53,191 bases of DNA from Methylotenera sp. (GTDB lineage Bacteria > Pseudomonadota > Gammaproteobacteria > Burkholderiales > Methylophilaceae), in the NCBI GenBank assembly GCA_021732405.1, contig JAKFVB010000019.1:1-53191 (forward strand), written 5' to 3'. The first letter of the stretch is position 1; each line of letters begins with the position of its first letter. A program made the position numbers and the translations under genes. The notes below the pieces were generated by a model. It was given only the letters and a program-made list of their open reading frames with translations. It was not told the origin of the DNA and did not search any database. Below are positions 1 through 8,578 of the stretch, in pieces.

Positions 1-1095
1 GATAACCCTATTAACATATCAGAAACTTTCGATTTGTATTTTGGATCGGATGTATCCAGAGTTGTTAACAATTTAAATGACGATGGTGCGAGTCATTACA
101 GAAACAAAGTTCATCCATATTTTTCTCTTGTAGCCGTTTCAGTTTCTAAAATACCTACTTACTTTGGTTATAAGAATTTAGGTTTTCCAGTTTACAAAAT
201 GGTTTTTGGAACTCTGGGAACTTTTCTTTTTTGGCTGTTTATTTATAAAAATACCAGCGTTTTACAGTCTTTCGCTTCATTGAGTTTAATTTTATCTACA
301 ATGTCATTACATGTTTGGTCAGTAATACCAGAAACTTTTTTGTTCAGTTTCTTTACCTTAATGGTTGCAATAAACTTAATGGAGTTGAAAATAAGAACGG
401 AAACTATTTTACTAGCTACTTTAGCTGGAACAATTACTAATTTGTTCTTAGGTTTGGCATATTTAGTTCTAGAGCATAAAAAGATTAAGTTAATTATTAG
501 AATACTTGTTTACTTCATAACAGTCTCAGTTATGATTTCAATAATTCAACGGAATATATACCCGACCTCAGAATATTTTTTCAACTTATTTTCGCATGGA
601 GAAGAATTGAAATTTATGTTTGCAGAAACAATATCAATTCCGTTTAAATTGTTTGACTTTCTTTTTTCTGGCTTCGTTGTTCCACTAAATAATGAAATTA
701 GTCTACCTGTAACTACTTGGCAATTATGGAATAGGTTTTTCAGTGTTGAGTTTTTTTCTTCCAAAAAAGTAATGTTATTTACTGCTTTAACGCTTGTCAG
801 CATAGGGATAATGTATGTAACTTCTTTATTTGCATTTATCAAATCAAAATACAAAACTACTGTCAGCTTTTCAATTCTTATCTTTATTAGTTTTGAATTA
901 ATCTTACATCTAGTTTATGGTGACAGTCCTTTTTTGTACTCACTTAACTTTATGCCATTAATTATAATTTTCATAAGTCTGCATCAACCTGAAAAAATCA
1001 AAAAAGTTACTCCGCATATATTTGTCTACTTAGCGTTCTTAGTACATAAATTTAATTTTTCAGCCCCATATTTGTTTGAAAAATACTTTTCTTAA
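1..1095 (+). CDS. Polytopic membrane protein, 5'-truncated by the window edge
   Basis: The reading frame is open to base 1, so the true start lies outside the window; a TTG at 34 is only the first in-window start. The roughly 364 visible residues are strongly hydrophobic with many predicted membrane segments (for example around ILVYFITVSVMISII and FSILIFISFELILHLVYG). The early segment HYRNKVHPYFSLV resembles a conserved block I associate with uncharacterised polytopic proteins that look like GT-C glycosyltransferases; that is a family impression, not proof of activity. The gene is far richer in A and T than the rest of the window, with codon use (TTA, AAA, ATA) typical of surface-polysaccharide or horizontally acquired genes. 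It converges on xerC across a long hairpin. Function unknown. Confidence 0.7.
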   Translation, partial: DNPINISETFDLYFGSDVSRVVNNLNDDGASHYRNKVHPYFSLVAVSVSKIPTYFGYKNLGFPVYKMVFGTLGTFLFWLFIYKNTSVLQSFASLSLILSTMSLHVWSVIPETFLFSFFTLMVAINLMELKIRTETILLATLAGTITNLFLGLAYLVLEHKKIKLIIRILVYFITVSVMISIIQRNIYPTSEYFFNLFSHGEELKFMFAETISIPFKLFDFLFSGFVVPLNNEISLPVTTWQLWNRFFSVEFFSSKKVMLFTALTLVSIGIMYVTSLFAFIKSKYKTTVSFSILIFISFELILHLVYGDSPFLYSLNFMPLIIIFISLHQPEKIKKVTPHIFVYLAFLVHKFNFSAPYLFEKYFS

Positions 1096-1128
1096 CACAT
1101 CTCGTTATTGATAACTCTTAGTCATTAC

Positions 1129-1185
1129 ATTTGGACATTAGTTATTTTAGATAGATACCCTATCTAAAATAACTAATGTCCAAAT
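1129..1185. terminator. 26-bp perfect inverted repeat, probable bidirectional terminator
   Basis: Bases 1129-1154 and 1160-1185 are exact reverse complements, leaving a 5-base loop. The repeat sits between two converging genes (membrane protein ending 1095, xerC ending 1245), the usual place for a shared terminator. The arms are AT-rich and no clean T-tract follows on either side, so a palindromic repeat element is an alternative. Confidence 0.6.
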
Positions 1186-1244
1186 TATAACGCACAAATT
1201 TCAGGAAGCGGCAACGCCTCAAGAGTGATTCATTCCACAATATT

Positions 1245-2177
1245 TTATCTAAACGTTAACTTTTTTGCTCTTGGATGTGCATTATCGTACACCTTACTCA
1301 AATGCTGAAAATCTAAATGCGTATACACTTGCGTGGTACTAATATTGGCATGGCCCAGCATTTCTTGCACCGCGCGTAAATCGCCGCTTGATTGCAACAC
1401 ATGCGACGCAAAGCTGTGCCGCAACATATGCGGATGCACTGAAGTGTGAATGCCCTGCTTAATCGCCCACTCTTTGATGCGATATTGCACATTTCTAGGG
1501 GTTAATCGCTTGCCCTGTTTGCCAACAAATACGGGCTTATCTTGCTGATTAATATTTAAGGATGCGTCATCTGGCCGCATGCTTAACCATTGTCGAATAG
1601 CTTTTATAGCAAACTCTCCGAGCGGTACGATTCTTGTCTTGTTGCCTTTACCAGTAACGGTTACTGTACCCTCTGTAAAATCCAGCGCGCCTATGTTTAG
1701 ATTCACCAATTCGCTTAAACGCAATCCAGACGAATAAAACAATTCTAAAATAGCATGGTCGCGCAAACTTAATAGGTCATCTTCTTTAATATCCACCAAC
1801 TTAATGGTTTGCTCTATAGAAAGTGCGTGCGGCAAAGTTTGTGGCGATTTAGGTGCGCGCAAACCCAATACTGGGTTTTGCGTGTAGCTATGTTGCTGTA
1901 TTAAATAGTTAAAAAAACCGCGCCAACAAGATAACAACCGCGCTATACTTTTTCCACCCAAGCCTTTGCCGTGAAGACCAGCCACAAAACGCCTTATGTG
2001 GGTGTTTTGCAGATCATTTAAACTTAATTGATCACTTAATTGCACAAGCTGTGTCAAATCTCTTGCGTAATTCTTGCAGGTCAGCGGGCTTAAGCGCCGT
2101 TCAAAACTTAAAAATTCCAGATATTTGGCGATTAAGCTATCTGCTGAAGAATCGGCTGACATGTTGTCTTTTGGCAA
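1245..2177 (-). CDS. xerC: Tyrosine recombinase XerC
   Basis: Site-specific recombinase that, with XerD, resolves chromosome dimers at dif near the terminus during division. The 310 residues match the family length. An N-terminal SAM-like DNA-binding domain covers about residues 12-100 and the catalytic domain about 115-300. Catalytic residues visible are Arg153 (SSGLRLSEL), Lys177 (TGKGNK), His250 and Arg253 (HPHMLRH), His276 (LGH) and nucleophile Tyr285 (TQVYTH). It lies 14 bases after the DUF484 gene, which follows dapF; dapF-DUF484-xerC is a classic proteobacterial order and is why I choose XerC over XerD. The gene ends about 60 bases from the hairpin at 1129-1185. Confidence 0.95.
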   Translation of the reverse strand: MPKDNMSADSSADSLIAKYLEFLSFERRLSPLTCKNYARDLTQLVQLSDQLSLNDLQNTHIRRFVAGLHGKGLGGKSIARLLSCWRGFFNYLIQQHSYTQNPVLGLRAPKSPQTLPHALSIEQTIKLVDIKEDDLLSLRDHAILELFYSSGLRLSELVNLNIGALDFTEGTVTVTGKGNKTRIVPLGEFAIKAIRQWLSMRPDDASLNINQQDKPVFVGKQGKRLTPRNVQYRIKEWAIKQGIHTSVHPHMLRHSFASHVLQSSGDLRAVQEMLGHANISTTQVYTHLDFQHLSKVYDNAHPRAKKLTFR

Positions 2178-2191
2178 GCTGCTTTGACCAA

Positions 2192-2857
2192 TTAAGGCAG
2201 CGCCAAATGTCGCGATAGTGCTGCGCTAATGAGCTCACTCATTTTGTTTAAAAAGTCTGTGCCCATCTCCTCATAAAATCGACTATCGCTATCACTGGCC
2301 AGCGCTAGAAAACCAAACAAATTGGGCTGATGCAAGCCAATAATCGCCAATGATGCCGCAGGCTCTATAAACCAATCCTCACCCACAATAGCAGGTGGTT
2401 TGCCACAATATGGCTGCGTGCGAGATGCCACCCAAGTTTTGGCAACTTCTGATATTTCGCTAAACACCAAGTTAGCTTGGCTAGATTGCTCCAATGGTTG
2501 TACCCAAATGCGCAAGCACGTATCACTTAAATCAAACATTTCGGGTAAATCGTGGCTAATTAATTGCTCAATTGAATCAAAACTTTTAGCCTGATGCAAA
2601 CGCAGATTAAGCGCATGCATTTTATTAGCCGTGCTGTCGTTTTGCTGCGCATTTACAACCAACTCAGAAAATCGACTCTCAAGCGCGGTAATTTTATCGC
2701 GCTGCGCCAATTGCTGACGTTCCGCCAATGAGATTGTGCCGCCCCCGTGTGGGCTAGGTAAGTGAATATCTGCCAACAAAGCGGCGTTTTCTTCAAAAAA
2801 TTCAGGGTGATTTTTTAAATACGCTTTAATTTCATCTAAGCACATGACTTCCGACAT
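2192..2857 (-). CDS. DUF484 family protein
   Basis: A 221-residue cytosolic protein of the DUF484 family, found almost always between dapF and xerC. The N-terminus (about residues 7-40) has the family's typical short helix with YLKNHPEFFEENAALLADI, then LPSPHGGGTISLAERQ, a helical stretch around 50-85 and a GAF-like C-terminal domain from about 95 to 215. GAF-like domains often bind small ligands or mediate dimerisation, but no ligand is known to me here. It starts 45 bases after dapF and ends 14 bases before xerC, so the three are probably co-transcribed. No catalytic motif is visible. Confidence 0.9.
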   Translation of the reverse strand: MSEVMCLDEIKAYLKNHPEFFEENAALLADIHLPSPHGGGTISLAERQQLAQRDKITALESRFSELVVNAQQNDSTANKMHALNLRLHQAKSFDSIEQLISHDLPEMFDLSDTCLRIWVQPLEQSSQANLVFSEISEVAKTWVASRTQPYCGKPPAIVGEDWFIEPAASLAIIGLHQPNLFGFLALASDSDSRFYEEMGTDFLNKMSELISAALSRHLALP

Positions 2858-2902
2858 TATTATTCCCTAAGTTAACCAGTTATTTGAATCAAAAATGATG
2901 CA

Positions 2903-3733
2903 TCAAATCTCAATCTGACCTTCAAACACAAACTCTGCAGGCCCTGTCATCATCACAGGGGACGCTTCTCCCGCCCAAGCGATACTCAGCTGTCCGCCAC
3001 GCGTACTCACCAAAACAGGCGATTGCAAAAGCCCTAATTGCATACCGCTTACTGCCGCGGCACAAGCGCCCGTGCCGCAAGAAAGTGTTTCACCACTGCC
3101 GCGCTCATAAACGCGCAGATTGATTTCATGCAGATTCACGATCTGCATAAATCCTGCATTTACGCGTTGCGGAAAATCTATGTGCGATTCTATTTGCGAC
3201 CCTAATCGCAGCACATTTGCGGTTTCCACATCACTCACCAACGTAACCGCGTGCGGATTACCCATTGAAACGGCGGAAATCGTGATGGCTTCTGACTGCA
3301 ATTGCAAACTATATTGTGCTTGCTGATGTGGTGCATTAAATGGAATAAGCGCTGGCTCAAAAATAGGCGCGCCCATATTCACCGTTACTTGTCCGTCCGC
3401 TTGCAATTGCAACACAATAACGCCGCTGGCGGTTTCAACTTTTATGTCAGTTTTAGAGGTTAAGTCTTTTTCAAAAACGAAGCGTGCAAAACAACGTGCG
3501 CCATTACCACACTGCTCCACCTCGCCGCCGTCCGCATTAAAAATGCGATATTTAAAATCCACATCTGCCGCTATACTTTTTTCAACCATGAGTAATTGAT
3601 CGCAACCAACGCCGAAATAGCGGTTTGCAATTTTTTTAATTTGGTCTGCATTAAGGGCGATATTTTCCGTAAAGCCGTCAATCATGACGAAATCGTTACC
3701 AGCGCCTTGCATTTTTGTGAACTTAAGCTGCAT
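2903..3733 (-). CDS. dapF: Diaminopimelate epimerase
   Basis: Interconverts LL- and meso-diaminopimelate, the last step before lysine and the source of the peptidoglycan cross-linking residue. The 276 residues are full length. The two catalytic cysteines of this cofactor-independent racemase are present: Cys75 in EQCGNGARC and Cys219 in ETLSCGTGAC, each in its signature. The N-terminal FTKMQGAGNDFVMIDG is the usual family start. First gene of a probable minus-strand unit dapF-DUF484-xerC, divergent from metK across a 163-base intergenic region that must hold promoters for both directions. Confidence 0.97.
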   Translation of the reverse strand: MQLKFTKMQGAGNDFVMIDGFTENIALNADQIKKIANRYFGVGCDQLLMVEKSIAADVDFKYRIFNADGGEVEQCGNGARCFARFVFEKDLTSKTDIKVETASGVIVLQLQADGQVTVNMGAPIFEPALIPFNAPHQQAQYSLQLQSEAITISAVSMGNPHAVTLVSDVETANVLRLGSQIESHIDFPQRVNAGFMQIVNLHEINLRVYERGSGETLSCGTGACAAAVSGMQLGLLQSPVLVSTRGGQLSIAWAGEASPVMMTGPAEFVFEGQIEI

Positions 3734-3896
3734 TTTTACCTCAATTAGTAGCGTTTATTCTACCAAATTTGAGTGTTTACAAGTGGTTAACCGTGTACAA
3801 TTCGCAACTCAACAGTGATTAACAATATTTGCTTTAGCCTTTAGTCGATATTGTTTTTTTCTTTTATCAATATTAAAGTTTTCAAGGCGCATATAA

Positions 3897-5060
3897 ATGA
3901 ACGAATTTCTTTTTACTTCAGAATCAGTTTCTGAAGGTCATCCAGACAAATTAGCAGATCAAGTTTCAGACAGCATTTTAGATGCAATTTTAGAACAAGA
4001 CCCCACCGCACGCGTAGCTGCGGAGACCTTGGCGAATACCGGCTTAGTCGTATTAGCAGGCGAAATCACCACAACAGCCAATGTAGACTATATTAAAGTC
4101 GCGCGTGATGCGATTAAACGTATTGGTTATGACAACACAGAATACGGCATCGACTACAAAGGTTGTGCCGTATTAGTGGCTTACGACAAACAATCGCCAG
4201 ATATCGCACAAGGTGTAGATGGCGCGCAAGATGACCCGCTAGACCAAGGCGCGGGCGACCAAGGTTTAATGTTTGGTTATGCAGTGGATGAAACACCACA
4301 ATTAATGCCATTGCCAATCTGGCTAAGCCACCGTTTAATGGAACGCCAAGCCGCACTGCGCAAAGATGGCCGCTTGCCATGGTTGCGTCCAGACGCGAAA
4401 AGCCAAGTAACTGTGCAATATGTGGATGGTAAACCATACAAAATCGATACAGTTTTGGTTTCTACACAACACTCACCCGATATCAGCTTAGAAGATATTC
4501 GCGAAGCAACAATTGAAGAAATTATTAAACCAATGTTGCCTAAAGAGTTGATTAAAGGTGATATTAAGTTTCTAGTGAACCCAACAGGTCGCTTTGTTAT
4601 CGGCGGCCCACAAGGCGATTGCGGCTTAACAGGCCGTAAAATTATTGTAGATACCTACGGCGGCGCAGCCCCTCATGGCGGCGGTGCTTTTTCAGGTAAA
4701 GACCCTTCAAAAGTAGATCGTAGCGCCGCTTATGCTGGCCGCTATGTGGCGAAAAATATTGTGGCGGCTGGTTTAGCATCACGTTGTTTAGTGCAAGTGA
4801 GTTACGCCATTGGCGTGGCGCAACCGACTTCTGTAATGGTTGAAACGTATGGCACAGGTAAAGTTTCAAACGAAGTATTGACGCAATTAGTGCGTGAGCA
4901 TTTTGACCTGCGCCCAAAAGGCATTGTAAAAATGTTGAACTTATTACGTCCAATTTACACAAAAACAGCAGCTTATGGCCACTTTGGCCGCGATGAGCCT
5001 GAGTTTACTTGGGAGGCGACTGATAAAGCAGCTGCACTGAAAGCCGCGGCAGGTTTATAA
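3897..5060 (+). CDS. metK: S-adenosylmethionine synthetase
   Basis: Makes SAM from methionine and ATP with release of phosphate and pyrophosphate in the cytosol. The 387 residues are the normal length. Family signatures visible are the N-terminal [17 protein letters not shown], the ATP-binding loop [12 protein letters not shown] near residues 118-129, and the glycine-rich [16 protein letters not shown] near 262-277. The ATG is preceded by an AAGG-type ribosome site. It is followed by a strong hairpin (5080-5120) and then the riboswitch-controlled ahcY, so SAM synthesis and SAH disposal sit side by side but are separately controlled. No SAM riboswitch was recognised in its own leader. Confidence 0.98.
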   Translation: MNEFLFTSESVSEGHPDKLADQVSDSILDAILEQDPTARVAAETLANTGLVVLAGEITTTANVDYIKVARDAIKRIGYDNTEYGIDYKGCAVLVAYDKQSPDIAQGVDGAQDDPLDQGAGDQGLMFGYAVDETPQLMPLPIWLSHRLMERQAALRKDGRLPWLRPDAKSQVTVQYVDGKPYKIDTVLVSTQHSPDISLEDIREATIEEIIKPMLPKELIKGDIKFLVNPTGRFVIGGPQGDCGLTGRKIIVDTYGGAAPHGGGAFSGKDPSKVDRSAAYAGRYVAKNIVAAGLASRCLVQVSYAIGVAQPTSVMVETYGTGKVSNEVLTQLVREHFDLRPKGIVKMLNLLRPIYTKTAAYGHFGRDEPEFTWEATDKAAALKAAAGL

Positions 5061-5079
5061 GTCTTAATATGTAGCAAAC

Positions 5080-5133
5080 ATAATGAAATCATGGCTTTAC
5101 AAAAACCATGATTTCATTATAATTCGATTTTTT
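5080..5133 (+). terminator. metK terminator hairpin
   Basis: Bases 5080-5094 and 5106-5120 form a perfect 15-bp stem with an 11-base loop, beginning 19 bases after the metK stop. A run of T lies at 5128-5133, about 7 bases beyond the stem, further than usual, so termination may be partial. The loop and 3' foot also carry the hexamers of the next promoter. Confidence 0.65.
5096..5123 (+). promoter_or_regulatory. Sigma-70-type promoter for the ahcY leader
   Basis: A -35 TTTACA at 5096-5101 and a perfect -10 TATAAT at 5118-5123 are separated by 16 bases. Initiation near 5130 would place the whole SAH aptamer (from 5143) near the 5' end of the transcript. The promoter is embedded in the metK terminator palindrome. 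Confidence 0.6.
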
Positions 5134-5142
5134 GTAATTCAT

Positions 5143-5255
5143 AACCGAGGAACGTTGCGAGGTTACGTTAGTTTTGAAATATCAAAACGATGTAAACCCT
5201 AGGCTCGGTTAGCAATATTGGTAAAGTTTTTATCATTATTGTAAACGGCGTTCAC
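5143..5255 (+). ncRNA. SAH riboswitch aptamer in the ahcY leader
   Basis: The conserved core of the SAH riboswitch class is readable: CCGAGGAACGTTGCGA (5145-5160), AGGCTCGG (5201-5208) and AACGGCGTTCAC (5244-5255). Helix P1 pairs 5143-5149 with 5204-5210. The pseudoknot pairs 5150-5155 with 5248-5253. An internal hairpin fills 5161-5200, and an AT-rich optional hairpin fills about 5213-5241. The class senses S-adenosylhomocysteine and raises expression of SAH-recycling genes, and the next gene is ahcY, 99 bases downstream. Bases 5256-5262 (CTAACCG) are complementary to 5206-5212, overlapping P1, and could form the competing structure. A 5-bp hairpin at 5260-5274 follows. No clear terminator T-run is seen before the ATG. 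Confidence 0.93.
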
Positions 5256-5354
5256 CTAACCGTGCCAGACACGGGATGCAGGTGGACAAAGTTAATGTCT
5301 CTCTTAATTCATCCCTTCTGGTCGCCAAACTTCATTATTGTTTAAGGAAAAACG

Positions 5355-6770
5355 ATGAATACCGTGACTGATTTAACATTCAAAGATTACATTGTTGCTG
5401 ATATCAATTTAGCGACTTTTGGCCGTAAAGAAATTGCCATTGCCGAAACCGAAATGCCAGGCTTAATGGCGATTCGTGAAGAGTTTGCACTTGCGCAACC
5501 ATTAAAAGGTGCGCGCATTACTGGCTCTCTACACATGACCATTCAAACAGCGGTATTAATTGAAACGCTGAAAGATTTAGGCGCAGAAGTGCGTTGGGCA
5601 TCATGTAACATCTATTCAACACAAGACCACGCGGCGGCTGCGATTGCGGCTGGCGGTACGCCTGTTTTTGCCATTAAAGGCGAAACATTGACTGAATACT
5701 GGGATTACACACACCGTATTTTTGAGTGGGCTGACGGCGGCTATACCAATATGATTTTAGATGACGGTGGCGATGCAACATTGCTTTTACATCTAGGTAC
5801 GCGCGCTGAAAAAGATTTATCGGTAGTTGCTAACCCAACATCAGAAGAAGAAATCTGCTTATTTGACGCGATTAAAGAAAAATTAAAAGTTGACCCAACT
5901 TGGTATTCAACACGCTTAAGCAAAATCATTGGCGTAACAGAAGAAACTACTACTGGCGTGCATCGTTTGTATCAAATGCACAAAGAAGGCAAATTGGCTT
6001 TCCCAGCAATTAACGTAAACGATTCTGTTACTAAATCAAAATTTGATAACTTATATGGCTGCCGTGAAAGTTTAGTGGATGCGATCAAACGCGCAACCGA
6101 CGTGATGATTGCAGGCAAAGTAGCTGTAGTAGCAGGTTACGGTGATGTGGGTAAAGGTTCTGCACAAGCTTTACGTGCGCTTTCAGCACAAGTTTGGGTA
6201 ACCGAAATTGATCCAATTTGCGCATTGCAAGCTGCAATGGAAGGCTACCGCGTAGTCACAATGGATTACGCTGCGGAACACGCTGATATTTTTGTAACGG
6301 CCACTGGTAACTATCATGTAATTACCCATGACCATATGGCGAAAATGAAAGACCAAGCGATTGTGTGTAATATTGGCCACTTTGATAACGAAATTGATGT
6401 TGCTTCACTTGAAAAATATGAGTGGGATGAGATCAAGCCACAAGTCGACCACGTGATTTTCCCTAATGGTAAAAAGATTATTCTGTTAGCCAAAGGCCGT
6501 TTGGTGAATTTAGGTTGCGGTACAGGCCACCCAAGCTATGTGATGAGCTCTAGCTTTGCCAATCAAACCATTGCGCAAATTGAGTTGTTTACTCAGCAAG
6601 CAAAATATCCAGTTGGCGTTTATACTTTGCCTAAGCATTTGGATGAAAAAGTAGCCGTGTTGCAATTGAAAAAATTAAACGCACAGTTGACGCGCTTATC
6701 TGAAACGCAAGCGGCTTACATTGGCGTGTCGCAAGACGGCCCATTTAAGCCAGAAACTTATCGTTATTAA
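5355..6770 (+). CDS. ahcY: Adenosylhomocysteinase
   Basis: Reversibly hydrolyses S-adenosylhomocysteine to adenosine and homocysteine, relieving product inhibition of methyltransferases. The 471 residues match the longer proteobacterial form. Visible features are the substrate-domain block [20 protein letters not shown] near residues 53-72, the NAD-binding [16 protein letters not shown] near 257-272 in a Rossmann fold, [10 protein letters not shown] near 340-349, and the C-terminal [14 protein letters not shown] and KPETYRY ending. An AAGGA ribosome site stands 7 bases before the ATG. Expression is expected to rise with SAH through the leader riboswitch. The next gene starts 22 bases later, so ahcY, the holin-like gene and metF probably form one operon. 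Confidence 0.98.
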   Translation: MNTVTDLTFKDYIVADINLATFGRKEIAIAETEMPGLMAIREEFALAQPLKGARITGSLHMTIQTAVLIETLKDLGAEVRWASCNIYSTQDHAAAAIAAGGTPVFAIKGETLTEYWDYTHRIFEWADGGYTNMILDDGGDATLLLHLGTRAEKDLSVVANPTSEEEICLFDAIKEKLKVDPTWYSTRLSKIIGVTEETTTGVHRLYQMHKEGKLAFPAINVNDSVTKSKFDNLYGCRESLVDAIKRATDVMIAGKVAVVAGYGDVGKGSAQALRALSAQVWVTEIDPICALQAAMEGYRVVTMDYAAEHADIFVTATGNYHVITHDHMAKMKDQAIVCNIGHFDNEIDVASLEKYEWDEIKPQVDHVIFPNGKKIILLAKGRLVNLGCGTGHPSYVMSSSFANQTIAQIELFTQQAKYPVGVYTLPKHLDEKVAVLQLKKLNAQLTRLSETQAAYIGVSQDGPFKPETYRY

Positions 6771-6792
6771 TCTTTAATTTGGGAGCAGACAC

Positions 6793-7137
6793 ATGAAATT
6801 GTTGATTGGATGGTTGTTAAGCGCGCTAGCTTTATTGGCTGTGGCGTATCTTGTACCTGGCATTCATGTGTCTAGCTTTATGTCTGCCTTAATCGCGGCA
6901 GCGGTTATTGGTTTGGCTAATATACTGATTAAACCGATTTTATTAATTCTCACGCTGCCAGTGACGATTATCACGCTGGGTTTATTTATATTTGTGATTA
7001 ACGGTCTGCTATTTTGGTTGGCGGGTTATTTTTTGCAAGGCTTTGATGTAAAAACTGTTACCGCTGGGATTATTGGCGCGATTGTTTACAGCATTATTTC
7101 GTGGATATTAAGCGCAATTGTAGTTGATAAAAAATAG
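6793..7137 (+). CDS. Small four-helix membrane protein of the phage-holin-like superfamily
   Basis: A 114-residue inner-membrane protein with four hydrophobic segments (about residues 3-20, 28-50, 54-78 and 88-110), resembling the 'phage holin family / mycobacterial 4TM holin superfamily IV' proteins. Despite that name, members are mostly chromosomal and unlinked to phage; no lysis genes are nearby. It lies between ahcY and metF with 22- and 15-base gaps and is almost certainly co-transcribed with them. As I recall, the same arrangement occurs in other betaproteobacteria, which hints at a link to the methyl cycle, but no role is known to me. An upstream GGGAG-type ribosome site supports the start. 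Confidence 0.85.
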   Translation: MKLLIGWLLSALALLAVAYLVPGIHVSSFMSALIAAAVIGLANILIKPILLILTLPVTIITLGLFIFVINGLLFWLAGYFLQGFDVKTVTAGIIGAIVYSIISWILSAIVVDKK

Positions 7138-7152
7138 AAGTTAACACTAAAA

Positions 7153-7989
7153 ATGAAGCAAAATTTACCGTTAAGTTTTGAGTTTTTTCCACCAAAAACC
7201 GCAGATGGCATCGCCAATTTGCGTGAAACACGTGCACAACTTGCGCAATATAATCCTGAATTTTTTTCAGTGACCTTTGGCGCAGGCGGGTCTACAACTG
7301 ACCGCACCAAAGAAACTGTATTTGAAATTCAAGCAGAAGGTTACCAAGCCGCACCGCATATTTCGTGCATCTCATCTAGCAAAGAAGAAATTCGCGAATT
7401 ATTAAGTGCTTATCAAGCCAAAGGCATTAAGCGTTTAGTCACATTGCGTGGTGATGTGCCATCAGGCGAAGTAAGTGTGGGCGATTTTAAATACGCCAAT
7501 GAGTTGGTGAGCTTTATTCGCCAAGAAACGGGTGATTGGTTTCATTTAGAAGTCGCCGCTTATCCAGAGTTTCATCCAGAAGCACTATCTGCCGCCAAAG
7601 ATATGGCTAATTTTAAACGCAAAGTAGAAGCAGGTGCCGATTCGGCCATTACGCAATACTTTTACAATGCGGATGCTTACTTTAGATTTATTGATGAGTG
7701 CGAAGCAGATGGAATTACCATACCAATCGTGCCTGGCATTATGCCTATATACAACTACACGCAATTAGCCCGCTTTTCAGGCGTATGTGGCGCAGAAATA
7801 CCCCGTTGGTTGCGTTTAAGGTTGGAAGCGTATGCAGACGATTTACCATCATTACGTGCTCTAGGTGTGGATGTGGTAAGCGAATTGTGTGAGACTTTAC
7901 TAGCTTGGGGTGTGCCTAGCTTGCACTTCTACACGCTCAACCAAGCAGGCACCATTTCAAAAATTATTGATAATTTAGAGATTAAATAG
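7153..7989 (+). CDS. metF: 5,10-methylenetetrahydrofolate reductase (MetF)
   Basis: FAD-dependent enzyme that reduces 5,10-methylene-THF to 5-methyl-THF, the methyl donor for homocysteine remethylation. The 278 residues fold as one TIM barrel of bacterial length. Family marks are SFEFFPPKT near residues 8-16 with the catalytic glutamate, FFSVTFGAGGSTTDRT near 37-52, the RGDVP loop near 98-103, and AITQYFYNADAYFRF near 162-176. It closes the riboswitch-led unit ahcY-holin-like-metF and is followed by a GC-rich terminator. Together with metK these genes cover most of the SAM cycle; methionine synthase is not in the window. Confidence 0.96.
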   Translation: MKQNLPLSFEFFPPKTADGIANLRETRAQLAQYNPEFFSVTFGAGGSTTDRTKETVFEIQAEGYQAAPHISCISSSKEEIRELLSAYQAKGIKRLVTLRGDVPSGEVSVGDFKYANELVSFIRQETGDWFHLEVAAYPEFHPEALSAAKDMANFKRKVEAGADSAITQYFYNADAYFRFIDECEADGITIPIVPGIMPIYNYTQLARFSGVCGAEIPRWLRLRLEAYADDLPSLRALGVDVVSELCETLLAWGVPSLHFYTLNQAGTISKIIDNLEIK

Positions 7990-8025
7990 TCTGAAAACTA
8001 AATAGCTGACAGATTTAAAAATGGG

Positions 8026-8056
8026 AATGGCGCTTAGATTTAAGCGCCATTTTTTT
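8026..8056. terminator. Rho-independent terminator between metF and smg
   Basis: AATGGCGCTTA (8026-8036) and its exact reverse complement (8041-8051) form an 11-bp stem with a 4-base loop. A T-run follows on the plus strand (8050-8056), and AT-rich sequence with an A-run on the other side lets it work for the converging smg gene as well. Confidence 0.9.
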
Positions 8057-8061
8057 ACAAA

Positions 8062-8520
8062 CTAGTGAACCGTTAATCCGCGTGGATTAAAAAAAGCATC
8101 TTCCACGAATAAGTAGTCTTTTTCGCGGCCTTCATTCCACAAGGCAATCATCGAAATCCAACGCATTTCTTCTACGGTAATCACTTCTTGTTTTAAAGCC
8201 ATGGCGCGATCCACAATTAAATCGCGCTCCATGTCGTTAATCACTTTGGCTTGTTGTAAAAACAAAATAAAACCAATGCTTTCAGTATTGATTTTTTTAA
8301 TTTCATTATCTGAAAATATGCGCATACCAGAATATTCATGCGAATAGCTCAGTTCTGGCTGAGTTAATTGATATTTCATTTCTTGATACCAATCAAACGC
8401 GCCATTAATATCCGTTTTTTCAAATCCAGCAGCTGATAATTCCTGTTCCATCACATCAATATCTGGCATTGTGTGGTGCGCAAAATAATTTTCAAACATG
8501 AACACCAATACTTCAAACAT
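8062..8520 (-). CDS. smg: DUF494 family protein Smg
   Basis: A 152-residue acidic protein of the Smg/DUF494 family, long known next to dprA, with no established biochemical function. The start is placed at the ATG at 8520 (MFEVLVFMFENYF), which matches the usual family N-terminus and has an AGGAGA ribosome site just upstream; a longer frame adds six residues without a better site. Short acidic and helical blocks such as DIDVMEQELSAAGFEKTDINGAFDWY at residues about 18-43 are typical. It is 58 bases after dprA and probably shares its transcript, converging on metF over the terminator at 8026-8056. Confidence 0.88.
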   Translation of the reverse strand: MFEVLVFMFENYFAHHTMPDIDVMEQELSAAGFEKTDINGAFDWYQEMKYQLTQPELSYSHEYSGMRIFSDNEIKKINTESIGFILFLQQAKVINDMERDLIVDRAMALKQEVITVEEMRWISMIALWNEGREKDYLFVEDAFFNPRGLTVH

Positions 8521-8578
8521 AGCATCTCCTAAGCACAATTTGGAATCTGTTTACAGCTGACATTTCAAAATATTCTTA

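Noticed and set aside
3821-3860. Possible attenuator in the metK leader (AACAATAT/ATATTGTT followed by T-run)
   Set aside because: The stem has one G-C pair and a 19-base loop; too weak to call, and no SAM riboswitch core is visible.
4114-4962. Two open frames of about 106 codons antisense to metK
   Set aside because: Shadows of a highly conserved gene with no supporting signals.
6793-7137. Prophage remnant, because of the holin-like name
   Set aside because: No other phage gene nearby; the superfamily is mostly chromosomal.
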